A stretch of 64,000 nucleotides of DNA from DAINPP01 sp963667315. Lineage in GTDB: Bacteria; Thermotogota; Thermotogae; MWEM01. The notes beneath the pieces are model-generated. The model did not search any database, was not told the origin of the DNA, and saw only the letters and a program-made list of their open reading frames with translations. A program made the translations under genes and the position numbers. Below are positions 60,250-64,000 of the stretch, piece after piece; position 1 is the stretch's first letter; every line of letters begins with the position of its first letter. The DNA lies in NCBI GenBank assembly GCA_963667315.1, contig OY763325.1, positions 2,666,001 to 2,730,000 of the forward strand. The letters are read 5' to 3'.

Positions 60250-61194
60250 GTGAAATTGAATGATAATACCGTTTGGATGACTCAAAAGGCAATTGCCGAA
60301 TTATATCAAACTTCCACTCAAAATATCACAATGCATATAAAAAAGATATATAACGAAGCAGAATTAAACGAGGAAGCAACTTGTAAGTATTACTTACAAG
60401 TTCAAAAAGAAGGAATACGACAAGTTAAAAGGAAATCGCTCTTTTACAACCTTGAAATGATACTCGCAATTGGGTACAGGGTGAGATCAAACAGAGGGAC
60501 ACAGTTCAGGCGATGGGCAACTGAGCGATTGAATGAATATCTTGTCAAAGGGTTTACCATGGATGATCAACGTCTGAAAGATATGCGGAATTTTGGTGAT
60601 GACTATTTTGATGAATTACTGGAACGTATTCGTGATATTCGAGCTTCTGAAAAGCGATTCTATAAGAAGATCACGGATATCTATGCAACTGCTGTAGATT
60701 ATGAGCCAAATTCAGAAAATTCAAGAGTATTTTTTGCCACGGTACAAAACAAACTGCATTTTGCAATTCATGGTTCAACAGCTCCAGAGTTGATCAGTCA
60801 AAGAGCGGATGCTTCCAAAAAGAACATGGGGCTTACTTCATGGAAAGGCGAGAAGGTAAGAAAATCAGATATCACAGTTGCTAAAAATTATCTGACAGAA
60901 AAGGAATTGAAGTCATTGAATCGTATTGTGACGATGTATCTTGATTATGCTGAAGATCAGGCAGAAAGACGCAACCCGATGCATATGAAAGACTGGGAGG
61001 AAAAGCTGAATTCCTTCTTGCAGTTTAATGAAAGGGATATTCTCAAAGATGCTGGAAAGGTATCAAGAAAAGTGGCAGAAACGCTTGCGTTGGAAGAATA
61101 TGAGGAATTTTCACAAAAGAGATTGGAAGCAAATTCAATAGATGATTTTGATTTGTTTTTGGAATCTTCTGATTTTAAGAAGGGGAAGCAGTGA
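60250..61194 (+). CDS. RhuM family protein, start codon apparently lost
   Basis: A 314-aa frame from GTG 60250. N-terminal winged-helix-like DNA-binding part (TVWMTQKAIAELYQTSTQNITMHIKKIY) and VKRKSLFYNLEMILAIGYRVRSNRGTQFRRWATERLNEYLVKGF are hallmarks of RhuM/KilA-like virulence-associated proteins of unknown function; the C-terminal domain (NKLHFAIHGSTAPELI, GLTSWKGEKVRKSDI) is also typical. The family start is usually M-x-x-x...I-x-I-Y-Q-T-x-D-G-K-T. Here the coding frame continues upstream as IENKSDILIYQTEDGK, with ATA at 60190 where ATG is expected and AAAGGAG at 60171. So the native start seems mutated to ATA. Translation may use ATA or the GTG, or the gene may be dead. Confidence 0.8.
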   Translation: MKLNDNTVWMTQKAIAELYQTSTQNITMHIKKIYNEAELNEEATCKYYLQVQKEGIRQVKRKSLFYNLEMILAIGYRVRSNRGTQFRRWATERLNEYLVKGFTMDDQRLKDMRNFGDDYFDELLERIRDIRASEKRFYKKITDIYATAVDYEPNSENSRVFFATVQNKLHFAIHGSTAPELISQRADASKKNMGLTSWKGEKVRKSDITVAKNYLTEKELKSLNRIVTMYLDYAEDQAERRNPMHMKDWEEKLNSFLQFNERDILKDAGKVSRKVAETLALEEYEEFSQKRLEANSIDDFDLFLESSDFKKGKQ

Positions 61195-61280
61195 ATAAAA
61201 AAAACAGGTGATGAAAATGTCTGAATTTAGCTGGAAGATGAAACGACAGATCCTGATTTTAAGAGGGAATTTGCATCATA

Positions 61281-61340
61281 AAAGGACGGTTTGGAGTGAA
61301 CCCAAATGCTGACACCAATAGAAGACAGAAAAAACTTAAG
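61281..61340 (+). repeat. Right copy of the 60-bp direct repeat flanking the RhuM-like gene
   Basis: Contains GGTTTGGAGTGAACCCAAAT and ends AAACTTAAG, about 77 percent identical to 59961-60020. It lies in the 250-base gap after the RhuM-like gene. That gap also holds a short frame (61211-61312, MKMSEFSWK..., 33 aa) and, in another frame, EDETTDPDFKREFAS before a stop, which look like gene remnants. Confidence 0.6.
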
Positions 61341-61444
61341 AGCAACACAAAAGAACCGTTTCTAAGGGGTGGAAGGTTTTATCTTGAATAAAAAGACAAT
61401 ACAATTCTGCAACAACTTGTTGTAGAAATTCGCTTGGAGGTAAT

Positions 61445-62827
61445 ATGGATATCAAAGCCCTAATCCACAAAGGAGAAAATAAAACACTTGAATTCAAGGA
61501 ACGTTTTAAGGATGATATCCTGAAAACGGTTTCTGCCTTTGCCAATTCATCAGGTGGTGTTCTTCTTGTTGGTGTAAAAGACAATGGAGAAATCTGTGGG
61601 ATTTCTCCGGATGACAGAAGTTATCAGGATATTATCAGCAAGGTGTTGAATCGAACGGGCATCACACCGGAGTTTGAGAAAATAGAGATTGAGGGTAAAA
61701 CGATTCTTTCCATTTCTGTGAAAAAGTCGTTGATTCCGATAGCCTTTGATGGGCGTTATTACAAGCGGGTTGGTAATACGACACGGGCGATGAATTTTGA
61801 TGAGTTAAAGGCGTTTTTTCAGCGGGATATGCGTTTTGAACGGTTGAGTGAATGTGATTTTTCTTTTGATGAAATAGATTCTGAGACGGTTTATCGTTTT
61901 ATCAGAAGTGCCAACAACAACGGTAGGTTGACGGTGTTGAACAAAGACAGTTCGCTGGAAGAGATATTCAGTCGATTGAGCCTGATGGAGAATAGCAGGA
62001 TCAACAATGCGGGTATGCTGTTGTTTGGGAAGAATCCTCAACGATATTTTGACACGGCGCGAGTTCGAATTCTTCATTTGAAGGATAATATAACGATAAT
62101 CGGGGACAAATGGGCAAGTGGAAATCTCTTCAATCAATATCAGGAGACGGAAGAGGCGATTAAGAGTTATATCAACGTGCGTTATGAGATTAAGGGGATG
62201 AACAGAACGGATATCTGGGATTACCCTTTGGAAGCCATACGTGAAACGATAGCCAATGCCCTGCTGCATCGTGATTATTTTCGAACGGTGACAACACAGA
62301 TAAAGGTCTTTGATAATAAGATTTGGTTCTTTAATCCGGGTGGTTTGAGTGAAGACTGGACGATGAAGAGGCTTCTTGGTCTCCATTCTTCTGAGCCGAG
62401 GAATCCGATTATGTTTAATATTTTCTATTTGGCTGGATTAGTTGAGAGTGTTGGTTCCGGGATGGGGCGTATTATTGGAAGTTTGACAGCTCAGAAGCTT
62501 CCTGAGCCTGAGTTTGAGGTGAATCATAATGAGTTTATTATGATTTTTGAAAAGGAAGTGGTCACCCCGCAAGATACCGACCAAGTCACCGATCAAGTCA
62601 CCGATCAAGTCACCGACCAAGTTGAAGAAAAGAAAAAAGAGATTTTAGTCTTTTGTACTTCTCCAAAAAGCAGGAAGGAGATAATGGATCATTTAGAGTT
62701 ATCCCATACGCGTTCTTTTAGAGAGCATTACTTGAATCCGTTGCTTAAAAAGGGGGAACTCAGGAGAACGATACCTGATAAGCCAAACAGTAGTAAACAG
62801 AAGTATGTAACAGTACAGCAGATTTAA
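61445..62827 (+). CDS. AlbA_2 (Schlafen AAA-4)-domain putative transcriptional regulator
   Basis: A 460-aa protein. The N-terminal AlbA_2 domain (about 5-125) has NKTLEFKERFKDDILKTVSAFANSSGGVLLVGVKDNG, the family signature. The middle carries the HATPase_c_4-like ANALLHRDYF near residue 277 and ITTQIKVFDNKIWFFNPGG. Near 378-393 a TDQV repeat precedes a C-terminal winged helix (KSRKEIMDHLELSHTRSFREHYLNPLLKKGELRR). Such proteins are annotated as RecG-like helicases or regulators; no helicase motifs are present. They are frequent in defence and mobile regions. GGAGG before ATG 61445 supports the start. Confidence 0.85.
   Translation: MDIKALIHKGENKTLEFKERFKDDILKTVSAFANSSGGVLLVGVKDNGEICGISPDDRSYQDIISKVLNRTGITPEFEKIEIEGKTILSISVKKSLIPIAFDGRYYKRVGNTTRAMNFDELKAFFQRDMRFERLSECDFSFDEIDSETVYRFIRSANNNGRLTVLNKDSSLEEIFSRLSLMENSRINNAGMLLFGKNPQRYFDTARVRILHLKDNITIIGDKWASGNLFNQYQETEEAIKSYINVRYEIKGMNRTDIWDYPLEAIRETIANALLHRDYFRTVTTQIKVFDNKIWFFNPGGLSEDWTMKRLLGLHSSEPRNPIMFNIFYLAGLVESVGSGMGRIIGSLTAQKLPEPEFEVNHNEFIMIFEKEVVTPQDTDQVTDQVTDQVTDQVEEKKKEILVFCTSPKSRKEIMDHLELSHTRSFREHYLNPLLKKGELRRTIPDKPNSSKQKYVTVQQI
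62576..62623 (+). repeat. Four 12-bp repeats encoding TDQV
   Basis: Four in-frame units ACC-GA(C/T)-CAA-GT(C/T) encode TDQV four times in the linker before the winged helix of the AlbA_2 protein. The units differ only at silent third positions. Repeat number is likely to vary between strains and would change linker length. Confidence 0.85.
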
Positions 62828-62839
62828 AACAGGCGGTGA

Positions 62840-63025
62840 ATGGGAATGAAAAAGATTGACAGGATTAAAGGGTGTTTGTTGGGTGGAGCGATAGGGGATG
62901 CTCTTGGGTTTCCGGTTGAATTTCTGTTTCTTTCTGAGATCAGGCAGGAATATGGAGAAAATGGGATTACGACATTACAGCTTAATGAGATAGGAAAAGC
63001 AGAGATATCCGATGACACACAATAA
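62840..63025 (+). pseudogene. Truncated ADP-ribosylglycohydrolase
   Basis: Sixty-one residues matching the N terminus of ADP-ribosylglycohydrolase (DraG/ARH) proteins: RIKGCLLGGAIGDALGFPVEF, then EIGKAEISDDTQ and a TAA. The family continues S-D-D-T-Q-M-x-L and runs to about 300 residues, so the enzyme is cut just after its first metal-binding S-D-D-T motif. No further coding remnant was seen in the ~95 bases before the next gene. It is almost surely inactive. Confidence 0.75.
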
Positions 63026-63066
63026 TTTCTGATAGGTGCTATGTCATAGAACATATTTGATATAAA

Positions 63067-63107
63067 TTATACTATGTGGTAGTATAAAATGTGTCAAAAT
63101 TATACTA
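63067..63107. promoter_or_regulatory. Operator-like repeats before the DUF4143-type ATPase gene
   Basis: TTATACTA (63067-63074) pairs with TAGTATAA (63080-63087), and TTATACTA recurs at 63100-63107, 15 bases before the GTG start. Two direct copies and one inverted copy of an 8-mer in 41 bases suggest a repressor site over the promoter. Confidence 0.5.
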
Positions 63108-63121
63108 TGGGATGTGATATC

Positions 63122-64000
63122 GTGAAAAATCTTCTTTATGAGTTTAATCCCTGGTGGGAGGAAGGATACACTTTCCGGTTGCACAAACGTGATAAGTACA
63201 CGGGAAAAATTGCGGAAAAGCTAAAGATGAATCGGATTATATTACTTGCCGGGTTGAGAAGGGTCGGAAAGAGTTCTATTATGAAGTTGATGATTGAGAA
63301 ATTTCTGGATGAAGGGGTTTCTAGGAAGAATGTTCTCTATATCAGTCTGGATGATTTTCTTCTCGACGATAAAAATATCCTTGAAATCCTTGACAGCTAT
63401 CGGAAATGGATGCGGAAGAGAAAAGAGGAAACGGTCTTTCTTTTTTTTGACGAGATCACCTACAAGGAGAAATGGCAACAGCAGTTAAAAAGTCTCTATG
63501 ACAGGGAAAATTGTGTGATTGTTGCAAGTTCATCCTCATCTTCTGTCTTTTCGGACGAACACGCATGGTTGACGGGGAGAAGTGTTATTTTGCCGGTTGA
63601 ACCTCTGGATTTTGATGAGTGGCTGGCGTTTAAAAATATCACTTTAAAGAAAATGGATTCACATTTGTTGGCATCTTATTTCGAGGAATTTTTGTCTTCA
63701 GGCGGGATGCCGGAATATGTCTTGAACAACGACAGGGATTATCTTCAGAATCTTGTGGAGCAATTACTGTACAAAGATATCATCGCCAGACACAATATTA
63801 AGCGGAAGACGGTTATCCGGGATATGTTTTTGTTGTTGATGGAAAGAGCCGGAAAGCAAATCAGTATCACAAAGATGGGGAAGATACTCGGTATCTCTGC
63901 CAGTAATGCCCGAAGGTATCTTGAGTATTTTGAACAGACCTTTCTCGTTGAGCTGATAAACAGATATGGAAAGACAAATGAAAAAATACTGTCTCAGAAA
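63122..64000 (+). CDS. AAA_14/DUF4143-type ATPase, cut by the window edge
   Basis: At least 293 residues, open to the end of the window. Walker A is LLAGLRRVGKSSIMKLM near residue 45, Walker B VFLFFDEIT near 107, then the sensor-like VIVASSSSSSVFS, LPVEPLDFDEWLAF, FLSSGGMPEYVL, a YKDIIARHNIK segment, and a winged helix (ISITKMGKILGISASNARRYLEYFEQTFLVELI), the normal order for this family. These ATPases are abundant in archaea and anaerobic bacteria; their cellular job is unclear. The start is GTG 63122. The C-terminal DUF4143 domain lies partly outside the window. Confidence 0.85.
   Translation, partial: MKNLLYEFNPWWEEGYTFRLHKRDKYTGKIAEKLKMNRIILLAGLRRVGKSSIMKLMIEKFLDEGVSRKNVLYISLDDFLLDDKNILEILDSYRKWMRKRKEETVFLFFDEITYKEKWQQQLKSLYDRENCVIVASSSSSSVFSDEHAWLTGRSVILPVEPLDFDEWLAFKNITLKKMDSHLLASYFEEFLSSGGMPEYVLNNDRDYLQNLVEQLLYKDIIARHNIKRKTVIRDMFLLLMERAGKQISITKMGKILGISASNARRYLEYFEQTFLVELINRYGKTNEKILSQK

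Noticed and set aside
1..64000. tRNA, rRNA genes and CRISPR arrays
   Set aside because: I looked for T-loop-like motifs, conserved rRNA stretches and spaced direct repeats and saw none that held up. A tRNAscan/Infernal run would be needed to exclude a divergent tRNA.

Overview
The window reads as chromosome of an anaerobic, probably diderm bacterium with moderate G+C. Evidence for a diderm is a Skp/OmpH-like periplasmic protein followed by an LptB-like ATPase. Evidence for an anaerobic, fermentative life is a PPi-type phosphofructokinase, AmrA/AmrS radical-SAM genes and an ApbE / NusG-domain-II / Gx-transporter trio. Firmicute-like items (Asp23/Gls24, FakA-type DAK protein, RadC, Maf) and the style of signal peptides and solute-binding proteins make a Thermotogota-type organism my best guess, but the lineage is not proven. 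No rRNA, tRNA or CRISPR array was recognised.

Layout. 1-3.6 kb: a secreted Ntn-hydrolase and a hybrid histidine kinase gene whose first PAS domain is broken by a frameshift with an apparent internal deletion. 3.6-12.3 kb, minus strand: a poly-gamma-glutamate-type locus with PgsB/CapB, PgsC/CapC, a 59-aa PgsE-like peptide, a TRAP-type permease, two secreted aspartoacylase/desuccinylase-like metallohydrolases, a secreted gamma-glutamyltransferase, a small secreted protein and a secreted Cache-domain protein. No pgsA is present. 12.3-23.2 kb, plus strand: a sugar operon with a fused NanE-NanK, a DUF4434 glycosidase-like protein, a sugar ABC importer, a tandem F5/8-type protein, DUF4127, a secreted phosphoesterase and an RpiR regulator, preceded by a regulatory region with repeated GAGATAATCT motifs. 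23.3-25.9 kb, minus: a YibE/F membrane protein and a secreted alkaline phosphatase.

26.1-41.7 kb is a long co-directional housekeeping block: sensor kinase, HDOD, PPi-PFK, AmrA, AmrS, ApbE, NusG domain II, Gx transporter, Maf, RadC, an unknown helical protein, a degenerate NadC-like protein, TsaB, Gls24, FakA-like, a double-HhH ComEA-like protein, Skp, LptB and a LOG-like protein. Start and stop overlaps are frequent and suggest translational coupling.

41.7-64 kb is an accessory region behind an IS3/IS150-type element with an A7 frameshift site. It has the character of a defence island: a two-nuclease DUF2779 protein, AbiEi/AbiEii, RmuC carrying the same 17-bp-arm operator as abiE, an Rpn nuclease, a cluster of five palindromes, a complete type I restriction system whose HsdS carries three TELT repeats, an AT-rich 1113-aa protein with a Cap4/DUF4297-like nuclease motif and no visible NTPase motif, a RhuM-like gene that appears to have lost its start codon, an AlbA_2/Schlafen-type regulator with TDQV repeats, a truncated ADP-ribosylglycohydrolase and a DUF4143-type ATPase cut by the window edge. 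The best candidates for undescribed biology are the 1113-aa protein, the shared abiE/rmuC operator and the pgs-like locus with its own secreted hydrolases.
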